DNA of 64,000 nucleotides from Skeletonema tropicum (GCA_037178625.1 CM074145.1:62001-126000), one strand, 5' to 3'. Shown: positions 33,481 to 44,719, counted from the first letter of the stretch. The notes: generated by a model from the sequence alone, not told the origin. Numbers and translations: made by a program.

Positions 33481-33758
33481 CCAAAAGAATCGCTGTAACA
33501 TTTGTGTGACGATATTCGAACACTGTTATGTTGGTGTAACAAAATGTAACAATGACTAACCCTAACAAAATTCCTTCCCGCAATAATTAAGGATTTCTAC
33601 ACTTAAGGGCTTCCCGCAATTTCTCAAAACGAATGTGAACAACCCTGGATTCTTGAGTATTCGTTTTTGTTCTTGGCGCTTCACGGGTCCCTCCCCGTTC
33701 GCGATTATTTTGAGTGCCTTTTGAAAGAATCAGGGAAATGGTGTGGCATTCTAACAAG

Positions 33759-35009
33759 CCAAGTGGTGGTGGTGGCTGGAGTAAGCCCAGCGGATGGAGT
33801 AAGCCAAGTGGTGGCTGGGATAGCTGGTCAAAGGCAAGTTCAACAATTTATTCTTCATCATTTCCGCTCAAACAACCAAACGTCATGCTGACATCCTCCA
33901 TCCGTCCCATGCCGACATATTTATAGCCAACAAAGAAGCCAACTTGGGCTACTGCAGCAGGCTTTCCGTCAGCGAATGGATGGAGCAAACCGACAAGGCG
34001 TCCCGTAAATGCATGGAACGGATGGAACAACAAACCTGCTTGGAATTGGAATCAAAATCAAAACGAATGGAATTCTTGGGGCGGCTGGGGCTGGGGTCCG
34101 AAACCTACTAAAAAGCCAACTCTGCAGCCAGTCAATGCTTGGGACAGCTCTTGGTCAGGAAAGGGTCCTTCCCATTGGGTGCTCAACGGTTGGGGTGGAG
34201 ATGCATGGAATACAAATGTGTGGGCAGGAGATGGCTGGGGTTGGGGTCCAAAGAAGCCCACGGTCGCACCAACTCATGCACCAATCCCATCACCGTCTTC
34301 AGGACCAAGTGAAGCTCCAAGTGAAGAATCTTCGACTTCACCATCTCTTAGTCTTAGTCAAGAACCTTCGACTTCAACGTTGAATCCATCAGTATCTAGT
34401 GCACCTTCGTCCGAGCCAAGTGGACAACCATCTTCGACTTCCTCGTTGAATCCATCAGTATCTAGTGCTCCTTCATCTGAACCTGAACCAAGTGGACAAC
34501 CATCTTTGACTCCCTCGTTGAATCCATCCTTGTCTAGTGCTCCTTCATCTGAGCCAAGTGAACAACCTTCTTCGGCTCCCTCGTTGAATCCATCCTTGTC
34601 TAGTGCTCCATCGTTGACTAATTTTGGTGCTTTCTTTAGAATGACTGGGGGGCAAGTGACTGATGGTTTGAACCCATCGACTTCGATCAGGTACGAGTTT
34701 TACATTTCCTCTTATTTCACGGCTGCAGATGTAGATACGAAAATTGGAGAGGTGACTGTGAGAATCGGCAGTGATAATGCAAGGGGTTGCTTGGATTTGA
34801 TCCTCGTAGCTGTATACGAAGACGTAGACGGAATGATTTTTATTTTGGTCGAGTATGACAATGGCGACGGTTTTACAGATATCACTTTGGGGTATTTCCC
34901 TGGTGATAGCCCCTCTTCCTTGAGCTTGGTTGAACCTGATGATGGTACGAAAAAAGGCATTACCCAACCCAGTTCACCAGGTACCGAGTGCAGCACAGGC
35001 CCCTTTTAG
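33759..35009 (+). CDS. Trp-rich and PSxxPS-rich cell-wall-like protein, downstream exons
   Basis: Exon 33759-33833 (25 codons of PSGGGGWSKPSGWSKPSG type) joins exon 33927-35009 across a 93-base intron with a GC donor (AAG|GCAAGT) and a TATAG acceptor, both phase 0. The second exon encodes 360 residues: a W-rich part (WNSWGGWGWGPKPT and similar), Ser/Pro repeats of SLNPSVSSAPSSEPSGQPS type, and a non-repetitive C-terminal domain of about 125 residues (from NFGAFFRMTG). There is no own ATG with a signal peptide. The likely 5' exon is 31359-31670, also phase 0, giving a predicted secreted protein of about 489 residues with a 2.1-kb intron filled with repeats. The alternative is a broken gene. 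Confidence 0.55.
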
Positions 35010-36121
35010 TATCGTATATAGATATCTAATCTAATTAACTTTGTATTTATTTGTTTTACCGAGTGCAGTGCAAATTAACGTTGAAGAGTAACAAACCTGT
35101 GCAACTGGTTTCTAGTTCGAACAAAGGCCGAACTTACAAGTGTACTGTTACTGTTTGCAGTGCAAACAAGCTAACGTTGAAGTGTATCGTGCCCTGCTAG
35201 ATTCTCGGTCAAGAGTGTAAGTGTAAATGTAAATTAAATAGAAGTAGTAAGAATAAGAAGAAAGTCTTTTTGATGAGCTATTCGTTGCCCCCTTTTGTCG
35301 TCTAATGAGGACGGAAAATCTTCGTCGGGACGACTGCTTGTCTATGTCTATGTCTATGGCTCTAAATTATGACCAGCCTCTAGTACATAACTCAAACGAA
35401 AATAATCTAATCTACCATGTGCGATGAAAAAGAGACGAAGCATCTTCTCACAAACACATTTATATTTTCTTAGCCCAACTCACCTTCGAGCATGACTAAG
35501 CGGCTGCTATTTGCGCCGCTTGCATAATATGCATCTCCTGCCAAAAGACTTCTTCCAGTGGGATCCTTGCACCACGATCTAAAAGCAACCCAAGACCCAC
35601 AACCCATTTTTTACAACTCATTCATCCAGCAAGCAAAGCTTAATAATAGAGGAAGCAATAAGTGTTCGACAGGGTTGCCTTGTTGCAAGAAAACATAGAA
35701 ATATATTGAAGTAGCTCGGTATTGATGCATGAGATTCCGTAGCATGCTGGGATTGGGAATGGGAACATCATAACATCAGCTCAACTTCTTCTCACAACTC
35801 AGCGGATGCACTGCCTGATTTGCGAAGCAAAAGTTCCTTTGGTTGTTTCTGTGTTGATATATGTGCGCAAAGGCGTCGTTTACAAGGGCTTGCTGTGGGT
35901 ATATCTCAGTAGAGTTCAGTGATTATAAGACCAATAAGAATAAGGTTATCTGTTTAACAACTTAATTTCCTACAATCTACAATATTCTGCACAATACTTA
36001 TCACTAACCAATGATGCATGGGTTAGCTTGATTATCATCTCTTCATTTTTTCATTGTCATTGTTGCGCTTCTACTTCTACCTGGACAGTATGAGACTGAG
36101 TTGGCTTGCGTATGCGTAGGC
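35010..36121. other. No gene seen
   Basis: A spacer without coding character. Confidence 0.5.
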
Positions 36122-36775
36122 TTGGCGTAGTAGCATCTCTGCATCTCCTATATTTCTCTTGCAGTTGGAGAGTTCTGCTTCTCTCTAGAGAGTGTTGATG
36201 ATTGCTGAGTTTACTTTCGTTCGCCTTCGGAGTTTGGAGATTAACCTGGTTATGTACAAAACAGAGCCGCATCTCTGTGTCGGGTGTTGGATCGCCACCG
36301 TCACTCGTTACGGTTAAACCTTACCCTTACTTGAAAGCGCAGACGCAGACTTCTTGTTGGTGTTGGAGAGATCATAACAGAGCATTGCTATATGAACCAG
36401 TTGTGCTCTTGGCTGAAGGGAGGATACTTGTGTCATCACCATGAAGCACCGACGACGACGACGACAATCATCTCTTCCATTCGTCACCACTAGTCTACTA
36501 TTTACATTTACTATTATGCCTATTCCTATTCCTACCTAGTAGGTCCTAGCACTAGCAGCTGCCTCCTCGAATAATAATAGATTTGCGGCGGCCAGCTCGA
36601 ATTCTTCAAGAGTGACGGATCAATTGTGAACAAAAGTCCTCCAATGAGGTTGATGATATGCTCGATTCGAGCTATTTGGAAGGTGGTGGCACGGTGGCTG
36701 ATAATATATATGAGCAATCAAGATCGAAGTTGTGTGTGTGGCTTTAGGTTATTTCTGTGCTACGGTAAACTTCGT
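36122..36775 (+). pseudogene. Second duplicated 5' fragment of the QSOX-like gene family
   Basis: Matches 21023-21600 throughout, with small indels. The ATG (36441) starts MKHRRRRRQSSLPFVTTSLL but soon hits stops. The same upstream sequence (gcatctcctatatttctc to gccttcggagtttggag) precedes both fragments, so they were copied together with their 5' flank. Confidence 0.75.
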
Positions 36776-36844
36776 AAGTACTAGACCGGACCAGCTCGGC
36801 TTGCTGGTCCGCTAGCCCCCCCGAAATGGGTCTTGCGGACAGTT

Positions 36845-37110
36845 ATTTTTGTTGGCATGAGAACGAACGCTCCGAAGCGGCTCTAACTTGTTGTTGGAAG
36901 CGAATGCAAACCTGAAGCGTCATGAATCTGAAAGGGTATGGTTTTATTCTTTTTAGTTTTGAATCATGTTGGCCTTACCTTGCTTGCTATTTGGAATGAG
37001 AATAGACTCGTACGAAGCGGCTCTAACTTGCTTGCTAAAACGTGTGTAGCGAATGCAAACCTGAAGGGCAAAAAATCTCAAAGGAAATGGTTTTATCCCT
37101 TTCAGATTTT
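36845..37110. repeat. Two-copy tandem duplication
   Basis: The words gaagcggctctaacttg, agcgaatgcaaacctgaag and atggttttat(t/c)c occur twice in the same order about 150 bases apart. Non-coding. Confidence 0.6.
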
Positions 37111-37340
37111 CACTATTGCAGGCATGGTGTCAACGGTCCGCTTATTGATGAGAATTGAGAATTCCCTTTGACATAATCATTTTCCACAGACCAAACGGTG
37201 TGTGTTTGGGGATTTACCATATATATGTACACACATAAATAGCAGTTTTCTCAACCTTCTCAACGGTTTTCTCAAGATGGAACCGGAAAGGTGTGAAATA
37301 AACCGCACGAAACGGCTATTTAGGAGCAAAAATAAAAGGA

Positions 37341-37532
37341 GGATAAAAGAGCTCTTTTCGTAACACACGCGAGAGCGGCCACGCGTCCAAAGCGATACAG
37401 CTCCTCGCCACGAGGGGAGGGTGCACAAAGAACCGGACCAAGGATAAAAGGGCTCCTTTCGCAACACACCCGAGAGCGCACGCGGTCCAAAGCGATACAG
37501 CTCCTTGCCACGAGGGGAGGGTGCACAAAGAA
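37341..37532. repeat. 101-bp tandem array, units 1 and 2
   Basis: Each unit starts ggataaaag(a/g)gct and contains gcgatacagctcct and cgaggggagggtgcacaaag. The start-to-start distance is 101 bases (37341 and 37442). A third unit lies at 39652-39740, beyond the transposon that split the array. Confidence 0.8.
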
Positions 37533-39634
37533 AGGAGGGGTGGCCTCGTACGTAGAACCATACTAATTCCGCTAAGTAACCAAGTTGTCAGCCACGAGAC
37601 ATCGGACAGTTACTCCTGTAACCATTTTTGCTAATAGTGTGGCAGCCACGAGACATCTGAGAGTTACACATGTAACGATTTGGCTGACAAGTTTCCCGAG
37701 CCACCACCACCGACCATCAAATAAAAATAATAGTGTCCATGAGAGAGAGATTCACCATGGAACATTAAATAGACAACATAGATCATCAACAATATGTCGT
37801 CAAACAAAATGAAGTATGATGAATGGGCTGACAAGCAGCGTAAAGAGAGAGGGGACACAGTAGAAGTAGGCTCGAAACGATTGAGGAAGGTAAATCCAAA
37901 ATATGTCGACAACCAAAAAAGTCACAGCAACACCTCCATTGCCCAAAACAACATCAATAATGAAATTGAGTCGAATGCTGTTTCGTCCAAAGAGGTACAG
38001 GCGGAGCGACATGGGGAGAATGGGTCGTCCCCTGCAACGCAGCGTCTTGTCAAAACATCTACTATGAATAATATTAATGACACAACTTCCGTCAATAATG
38101 CACCCTCCGAATCTCTGCCGTCTACCTCCAGATCTACCTCCCCCCTTCTCGTCAATGATCCGCCTGCCCCCCCAGCAACAGTGATTGCCGCCGCTGAAAG
38201 TCAACCAACAGAATCTGCCGTATCTTCCCTCCATCCTCCTGGTGTTCCCGAAAAAAAATCCAACATGGCGGCAGCGGACGGCAACAAGTCTGATGTACCT
38301 CTTACTAAGTCTAACAAAAAGGAGGATGGCATTGGCATTGGCAACATCACTAAATCCAAAGAACGGACAATCACGCTGAAAAATGTTGATGCCACTGACA
38401 CAACACCCCCTCCGTCATGGCCCGATAAAATTGCATGCAGAGAAGATATCCGCAGAATCGATGAAAATGGCGAATGGATTGAATGTGCTCTTTGTCTTGG
38501 CACTGGACGGACAAACGGCATCATTTCTATGAAACCAAAATTCAATGTTTATAATTGGAGTGGGCCGGGTGGTCACTTGACCACCCAAGGACACTTGAAT
38601 CATGTGGCAGCTCGTGAAGGTGAAAAGAGAGAGAACAAGAAAAGGGGCAAGAAGAACAAGACACAGACTGGTAGTTCGATGACGAAGTTTTATCCAATAC
38701 AGAAGAAGAAGAAACCAGAGGTCAAACCTCGCAATTCAACCACAGACATAATTGATGTGGAGGCTGCTGGTGTCTTGGATTCTGCGTAAGTTGCTCATGC
38801 TATTTTGTGTGTACTATTTCAACGCATCTGTAGTTAATGATTTGTTGTTTGTTGTCTCTTTTCAGGAAATCAGCATGTGCTGGAATATTCAACTCAGTAA
38901 ATGGGGATAAGACAAGTCATGTCAAACTGTACGCGACTTACGTCAGGCCACTGCCAACGCAGGGATGGATTGTTGGTGTCTACGCTGGCGCTCCATCAAT
39001 TGTATCAAGGTCGTGCACTAAGAGGGGAGTCTTTCCGGGTAAAGATGGTGGAATGGTTTGCAATGATTGCAAAACATTAAGGCTGAAGAAAGGTGGTAGC
39101 AATCCAGGCACCTGTTTGAATAAATGGCGTACTACTCTCTCGAGGGCTCTTGAACTGAGACGAAGGTCTAATCTTTCCGTCATCGACATGGAAGATGCCA
39201 TCAAGTTCACTAAAATTAGTGATACACAGTTCAACTCCTGGGGACTCCAGCTCCTGCAAGAGACAAAGAATCTTGTTGACTACTACAACGCCATACAAGG
39301 TAGACATTCGAATGCTCCGGAAGAATGAAGTTGGTGAGTATGAAGATGTCGAATTATATGATGCAGATTACAACAAGGAAGAGGTTGCAAAGCGTATTGG
39401 AGAGAATTTGATTCTCGATGTAGTTGGAAAGTTGCATGTAATTGGTTGAGTTCATTAATAATGGGGTTATTTCATGTTAGACTTTTCGTAGAGGTTCAGC
39501 CTCCCTACCCATGTAACCCGATGTTACAGATCCTAGTACAAGTTTACGTAGGAATTAAATTCCTACGTCATCAGCGAGGAAGCCAGCAGTTACACATGTA
39601 ACGATTTCGCGGACAGGTTGAGGCCACCCCTCCT
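37533..39634. mobile_element. TIR element, 2102 bp, with perfect 8-bp target duplication
   Basis: The ends are perfect 15-base inverted repeats, AGGAGGGGTGGCCTC at 37533-37547 and its complement at 39620-39634. They are flanked on both sides by ACAAAGAA (37525-37532 and 39635-39642). Removing the element and one ACAAAGAA restores the tandem array exactly. Both subterminal regions carry gttacacatgtaacgattt (37662-37680 and 39590-39608) in direct orientation, plus further gttac/gtaac words. An 8-bp duplication occurs in hAT and a few other superfamilies; the end sequence does not match the usual hAT CAGGG start, so the superfamily is open. It carries one two-exon gene. Confidence 0.88.
37794..39328 (+). 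CDS. BED-like zinc-finger protein of the TIR element, two exons
   Basis: Exon 37794-38785 joins exon 38866-39328 over an 80-base GTAAGT...TTTCAG intron, giving 484 residues. The N-terminal half is Ser/Asn/Pro-rich. C231, C234, H261, H267 and H270 with W255 and GGHLTTQGHLNH have the spacing of a BED-type finger, the DNA-binding module of many hAT-like transposases. A Lys-rich stretch follows. SSMTKFYPIQKKKK at 294-307 resembles the p21-type PCNA-binding PIP box (the usual Gln is Gly). DIIDVE at 318-323 could be a SUMO-interaction motif. Exon 2 has C-x2-C (VCNDCK) and a helical C-terminus. After the stop, another frame (39302-39449) stays open with coding-like composition (NEVGEYEDVELYDADYN), so a recent frameshift may have cut the C-terminus. 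No DDE domain is seen. Confidence 0.75.
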
Positions 39635-39756
39635 ACAAAGAACCAGACCAAGGATAAAAGGGCTCTTTTTGCAACATACGCAAGAGCGCACGCGGTCCAA
39701 AGCGACACAGCTCCTCGCCACCATGGGAGGGTGCACAAAAAAAAAACACAATTTAG
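39635..39756. repeat. 101-bp tandem array, unit 3
   Basis: Continues the array of 37341-37532 after the transposon. The unit begins with ggataaaagggctc at 39652 and ends in gtgcacaaaaaaaaaa. Confidence 0.75.
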
Positions 39757-39930
39757 GTATTTTGAACAAGAAAAGCATCTGTGTCTGTGAATGGCCGGCG
39801 GGCCGGCTCGCTGAGCGAGAAATGAGAGCCGGACGGGAATCGAAGATGCCCATCTTATCCGTCTTCCCGCAAAAAATCCAACTCTCTCACATCTCACATC
39901 TCAACCAACTCGAAGACTCGAACGTGGAGG
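39757..39930. repeat. Dispersed repeat, copy 2 (first copy at 21608-21790)
   Basis: See 21608-21790. Non-coding. Confidence 0.65.
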
Positions 39931-40370
39931 CAAAGAGCATGAAATTCAAAGTAGTGATGTATTCCTATCTTTAGAACTGCGGGTCCATCTTGATCTTATT
40001 TCTGGCAGACTATAGCAGTGCTCTGTAATATATCAGCAACGAAGAAGGTGCGTCCTTTTTTCCGATGATTCGGTTGGACTAACAACCTTCGAACAACTGA
40101 CAGATCGTGCTCTATCGATGCAGTTCCATCAACTTTTGATGTCTCTCTACCCGATGTACATGCATGATACAATATCTCGATTCTAATTCATCACATCTTA
40201 ATATAAATCTCTCTGTTCTTTCAGATATAGATCATCATCTACGTTCAATAAGTAATACGTCTTGATCGTAAAACTGAGACCGGAATCACAAATAATTGAA
40301 TCTGTGTGCATCGACATTATTATTTCCGCACTTATCAATCACACACAATCATAATTTTGTACACGATACA

Positions 40371-42995
40371 ATGAATCAACCACCACTATTGCAGCAGAGG
40401 CGGCAGACAACTTCTTGTCAATCTTGGCGTCGTCATGTCACTTGCCACCAGCGTAATAAGAATCGACGCTCAGCTGTGGTGGTCAAACTATTGCAAAAAA
40501 TGTTGTTGCTCTTTTCACTTGTTGTCAGTGGTGCAATTATCATCGGCGTGGAGGGTCTTCCACATCATGACAGCAACAGCAGCAACCACCATGGACACAA
40601 TTTTAATTCTCGACGCAGCCATAGTACAAACTCATTGGGCAGTGGTGGTGGTGGTGGACAGCAAAGACGATCGACAGTGACACTTCATGATGAATTCCCC
40701 TGTGAAGAAACTGCATCATCATCCTCCTCTGCTACTGCTACTGCTGTTGGGAACGGTGATCAATCTACAACAACAACTACAACTACGTCCTCTACTACTC
40801 GTGTAGCACCATCATTTACTGGTAATTCATTTGCAGAAATGAATAATATACCAATTGACAATAACAACAGCAATTCATCATCATCAATATCATCTTCTGT
40901 GGCAAAACAGAATAGCTTGACGACACGAGGAGGAGGAGGAGGGATGGATGATGATGAGATTGATCAAATGGTGGAAAGTTTGATTGCTGGATTGGATCAA
41001 GAGAGTGATGAAGAAGAGGAGGAGGAGTACGAGTACGAAGAAGAGGAAGAAGAAGAGAGTGAAGAAGAAGTTGAGGAAGAGAGTGACGAAGATGAACAAA
41101 TTCAAATAATAGCTTCAGTGGATGACGAAGAAGAATCTGATGATGACGCCATTGAGGGGGGAGGAGAGCAAGTAGTGGTAGAATCATCTGAAGGGGAAAT
41201 AGAGCAAGAGCCAGAGCCTATCGCTGTTGCTACAAAGGCTATTATTACACCCAACTCCGGCTCCCCAATCACTGCCAACAACAATAACAACCATCGTCCA
41301 CAACCACCATTACAACAGCCACTCACAACACCCACAAACGCCTACTACCGCTTCCTCGTCCGACGTGGACCAAGGGGACACATCGTCGCATCGCTCACAC
41401 TCATTTCCATCCAATGGATTCACGCTTACATCCCCCTACTCTACAAAACTGCAGCATCGATTCTACTCAAATTGCACATTTATGATCCGAAGGTGTTATG
41501 GAAACGTGATCGATTACGTAGGGAGGAGGAGGATCGACGACGTAGGGGGATTTATCCACCAAAGAAGAAGAATAAGGGGGTTATTAGGAGTGTATTTTCA
41601 AAGAACAAGGATGCGTCTCAACAAGCAAAGGAACGTAATGCCCAACAACAACAACGTGCAGACCTACAAGCATCCCAAACATTAAAACAATTATACAAGG
41701 CAATTAAATCCGGTGAGGGGAGTGGGGGGGCATTGTCCGAAGTGAAATATAGGTATTTGAGTGTGGACTTTCGACGTAAGTATGGATTGGGGAAGGAATA
41801 TCGTGTGGAAAAACCAATGTCGTTTTTGGGGGAGGTATTGGAGGGGGATGCACATTTGCCAAAACGTGTGTTGTTGGCGGGGGGAGAAGAAGAAGAAGAA
41901 GAGGCTGTTGTTGATGATGAGGTGGTGTTTTTGGATGGTGGTGAAGCGGATGATGATGATAATGATGTGGGAGTTGAATCTGTTGTTGATGATTCTGTTG
42001 GTGGTCATCAGACTGCAGCACCAAAGCAAAGGAGGAAGAAGCAACGAAAAAAGATTAATGATTGGGTAGTTCAAGCATTTGCCAGAAGTAGTCACAAACA
42101 ACAGCCAGCAAAGTCCTCTGAAGCAAGCAGTAGTACTGGCGGCAGGGAATCTCCTCTTTGGAAAACAGTGGATAATTTGGCAATCATGCAAGCAGCATGG
42201 GAGAGTCGTGCGGCAGAGCAATTAGCATGGCAAAAGAAGAAGAGAAAGACAAAGCAGCAACGAGGGAGTAGTAGTAGTAGTGGTGCAAAAGAGGAGGATG
42301 AATCCGAAGAGGAGGAGAATGAGGAGTCTCTTGGAACATCTAGCGGCTATGGTGCTTCGAAAATGTTTCAGTCTGTCATGACACGTGTGGGCTCCAATGG
42401 ACGCCTTCCGGGAGCTTATCCGATGGACGCTCCGCCAATTGAAGAGTGTGCAAATAGTCGAGGTGTTGTTGATCTTGCTCGTCGTTACGGATATGGTGAT
42501 TGGAAAGAATCAGCGATCTATTATGGCGGAGATAGTGAAGATGATGAAGGTGAATCGTTCGGGGGTGGTGATTTATTTTCGGCAGCAGAACCTGCTAGTC
42601 AGGGCCGCAGGACCCGACGTAGGAAAAAGCAACGGTCGAGTCCAGTGATGGGTGCTACAGACGACGCAAATGTCAAAAGACGGAAACGAAGGAAGAAGGC
42701 ATCCTCCATCACGTTAGGGCTGTCGGGAGGGGGAGTTACTTGGGAAAGTAGCAATCGAGTCTCTTTTGAGTTTGGAGTAAGTTCGTCTCCCCGATCATCT
42801 TTACGAAGAGCACGAGAACCTCCAGCAATGACCACGGCATCTAGCTCGAGACGAATGGAGTTGAATGACATCAAATCAAAATTATCGGAAAGAAGTGCCT
42901 TGTTCACTTCTGATACGCGAGTGAATGCCCCAACTGAGTTGCTAAATAAATCTCGGGAGAGACTGAGAAAGAAGAAGTATGAAGACGAGACGTAG
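40371..42995 (+). CDS. Unknown 874-residue acidic/basic protein with N-terminal membrane anchor
   Basis: The ATG at 40371 is chosen over an in-frame upstream one at 40296. The duplicated fragment at 27325 shares the context gatacaATGAATCAA, and the extra 25 codons read like 5' untranslated sequence. A hydrophobic segment at about 46-63 (LLLFSLVVSGAIIIGVEG) is a signal peptide or anchor. Low-complexity Ser/Thr/Gly/Asn tracts and a long Glu/Asp block (about 225-275) follow. A second hydrophobic stretch (SLTLISIQWIHAYIPLLYKTAASILL) precedes YDPKVLWKRDRLRREEEDRRR. The rest alternates Lys/Arg-rich and acidic tracts. No catalytic domain is recognised. It is intact over 874 codons with no intron. 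Confidence 0.75.
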   Translation: MNQPPLLQQRRQTTSCQSWRRHVTCHQRNKNRRSAVVVKLLQKMLLLFSLVVSGAIIIGVEGLPHHDSNSSNHHGHNFNSRRSHSTNSLGSGGGGGQQRRSTVTLHDEFPCEETASSSSSATATAVGNGDQSTTTTTTTSSTTRVAPSFTGNSFAEMNNIPIDNNNSNSSSSISSSVAKQNSLTTRGGGGGMDDDEIDQMVESLIAGLDQESDEEEEEEYEYEEEEEEESEEEVEEESDEDEQIQIIASVDDEEESDDDAIEGGGEQVVVESSEGEIEQEPEPIAVATKAIITPNSGSPITANNNNNHRPQPPLQQPLTTPTNAYYRFLVRRGPRGHIVASLTLISIQWIHAYIPLLYKTAASILLKLHIYDPKVLWKRDRLRREEEDRRRRGIYPPKKKNKGVIRSVFSKNKDASQQAKERNAQQQQRADLQASQTLKQLYKAIKSGEGSGGALSEVKYRYLSVDFRRKYGLGKEYRVEKPMSFLGEVLEGDAHLPKRVLLAGGEEEEEEAVVDDEVVFLDGGEADDDDNDVGVESVVDDSVGGHQTAAPKQRRKKQRKKINDWVVQAFARSSHKQQPAKSSEASSSTGGRESPLWKTVDNLAIMQAAWESRAAEQLAWQKKKRKTKQQRGSSSSSGAKEEDESEEEENEESLGTSSGYGASKMFQSVMTRVGSNGRLPGAYPMDAPPIEECANSRGVVDLARRYGYGDWKESAIYYGGDSEDDEGESFGGGDLFSAAEPASQGRRTRRRKKQRSSPVMGATDDANVKRRKRRKKASSITLGLSGGGVTWESSNRVSFEFGVSSSPRSSLRRAREPPAMTTASSSRRMELNDIKSKLSERSALFTSDTRVNAPTELLNKSRERLRKKKYEDET

Positions 42996-43011
42996 CCAGT
43001 TCGTTGTTTCT

Positions 43012-43650
43012 AAATCTAAAACTACTCAATGGTCAATGGATTGTACTAAAATTGGAGTCTTCATATGGTACTTATTGTACTCTTATATTGTACGAAGCCG
43101 AACGCACAAGCGAATAAGTAGGTAGGCTCTCTAAAGATAGAGTCAAGTTCGAGCACTGGATCTCTAGAGGTTCTTGCTCGTCTGCATTGCACTCAAAGGA
43201 TACTAAAGGTTACGTCATCCCCCGGGAAACCCGGAAGACAAACCGCAACATCGAAAAGACTCACTTCTTTGTTGGGGTGCCAAAACTGTGTGGGTTAAAT
43301 AAATATTGATGCGAACTCACACTCCCAGAAACACTGTGCGACTCTAAGAGCCAGTTGGTCAACGGGTGGGGATGTTGGCCGCTTAACTCTAGAGCTATGA
43401 TGACTAACCGCACACAATGATACGATGAGTGCAATCAGTGGGTGCTGTTAGTTGATGAAAAACGGAATGACCATGACGACCATCGACTTACTCTTATGAA
43501 CGCCCTCAGGACAACCGTTGAATACCGTGCCCCGTGGAAATGAGACAGCTGTCTTAAGCTTTTCCCGTTCCATTCTAGCCTCAGTAGGCTTTTAACGATA
43601 TCGGGCTTGTGGGCGTGCCTCTCTAGCATAGATACTACAGCTTTTTAGAT
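43012..43650. other. Non-coding spacer with repeat words
   Basis: The words ctcaaaggatactaaaggtta and aaacccggaag (about 43193-43240) and gccgaacgcacaagcg (about 43097) recur near 44470-44530. No gene seen. Confidence 0.5.
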
Positions 43651-44010
43651 AAAGCCGAAGCACAAGCTTACTCGGTTCGTTACTCCTACTGTCATCTCAG
43701 CTGGTGGATGGTGGATAGGCAAGGCCTTAGGCTTAATTAACAGTAGCGGGCTTGTGTGCTTGCCCACAACATAGTATGGTGTGGGGAGAATTTCAAAGGA
43801 AATATTGGGTCATTTTGAGTTTACATTTTTTGTCATTTTACGGTTGTTGGGCCAACGTCGGCGCTGCCCACAGAAGAGTGTCAAAAGCGCCCCCTATCCC
43901 GCAGGCAGTATAGCTTAAGGCCTAACTTTCTGTGCATTATTTCGTAAATTTGTTAAGTCTACGATCAAATATTACTGACACATCATACAATATTATTTTC
44001 ACGACTACTC
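43651..44010. repeat. Dispersed repeat, uninterrupted copy
   Basis: Matches 44514-44598 joined to 48292-48655. Shared words include agctggtgga, ggccttaggcttaa, cttgcccacaacata, aaaagcgccccctatcccgca and ctgacacatcatacaatatt. It shows what the second copy looked like before the retrotransposon inserted. Confidence 0.75.
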
Positions 44011-44513
44011 TAGGATAAAGTTGATAACAGATCAAGATTTGTTGTCAACAAATCGAATCAATCAAATCAAACGAAGAGCAATGACAAAGAGGATGCTTAC
44101 ATTACGTTGCATTTTTCATCACTTTCTCGACCTTCCAAAGCACTACTCATCCTAGATAACGGAGCACTGCAGCTTCATTGCACCAGACGTACTTTAAATT
44201 TAAAAAATCTGTTACATAATATATACCAGATTCCCAACGAATAACGAATAATCAATTCTATTCATGAAAACTATTATCACTGCATACATCTTTTCGGGTT
44301 GATGTGGTAATAAGTATGTATCCGCCCGAGAATCTTATTCATTTCGGCAGACTGTTACATGAGTAATATCCGCACGAGAATCAGGCCAAACTGAGGGTAA
44401 ACAAATGGTTTTGCATGATCTCCGTCCATAGCTTCGCATAAGCAGGTAGAAGTAGTTACAATACATGCACTCAAAGGATACTAAAGGTTACATCCCCCAG
44501 GAAACCCGGAAGT
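44011..44513. other. No gene seen
   Basis: An AT-rich spacer. Confidence 0.5.
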
Positions 44514-44598
44514 AAGCCGAACGCACAAGCGTACTACATAGAGATAGAGAGAAAGGTTCGGATAAAATCCCTACTCTTCCTGTTTTCTTAGCTGGTGG
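44514..44598. repeat. Dispersed repeat, second copy, left part
   Basis: Ends in GGTGG, the 5-bp sequence duplicated by the LTR element. The repeat resumes at 48292. Confidence 0.65.
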
Positions 44599-44719
44599 TG
44601 TTAGTATCCTCGATCTCCCTACTTCCAATCGATGCTATTGATAGATTAGATAGGAGATAAATGATAATGATTAGAGTATTTCCGTACTCTACTTGTATCT
44701 ACGTACGTGTAATCTAACA
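44599..44719 (-). repeat. LTR (3' LTR in the minus-strand sense), intact
   Basis: 121 bases, TG...CA ends, same order of words as the split LTR. Confidence 0.88.

Noticed and set aside
40296..40370. An upstream ATG for the 874-residue protein
   Set aside because: The extra residues read like untranslated sequence and are not kept in frame in the copied fragment at 27325.
41102..42221. Long minus-strand frames opposite the 874-residue gene
   Set aside because: They are shadows produced by the biased codons of the acidic and basic tracts on the plus strand.
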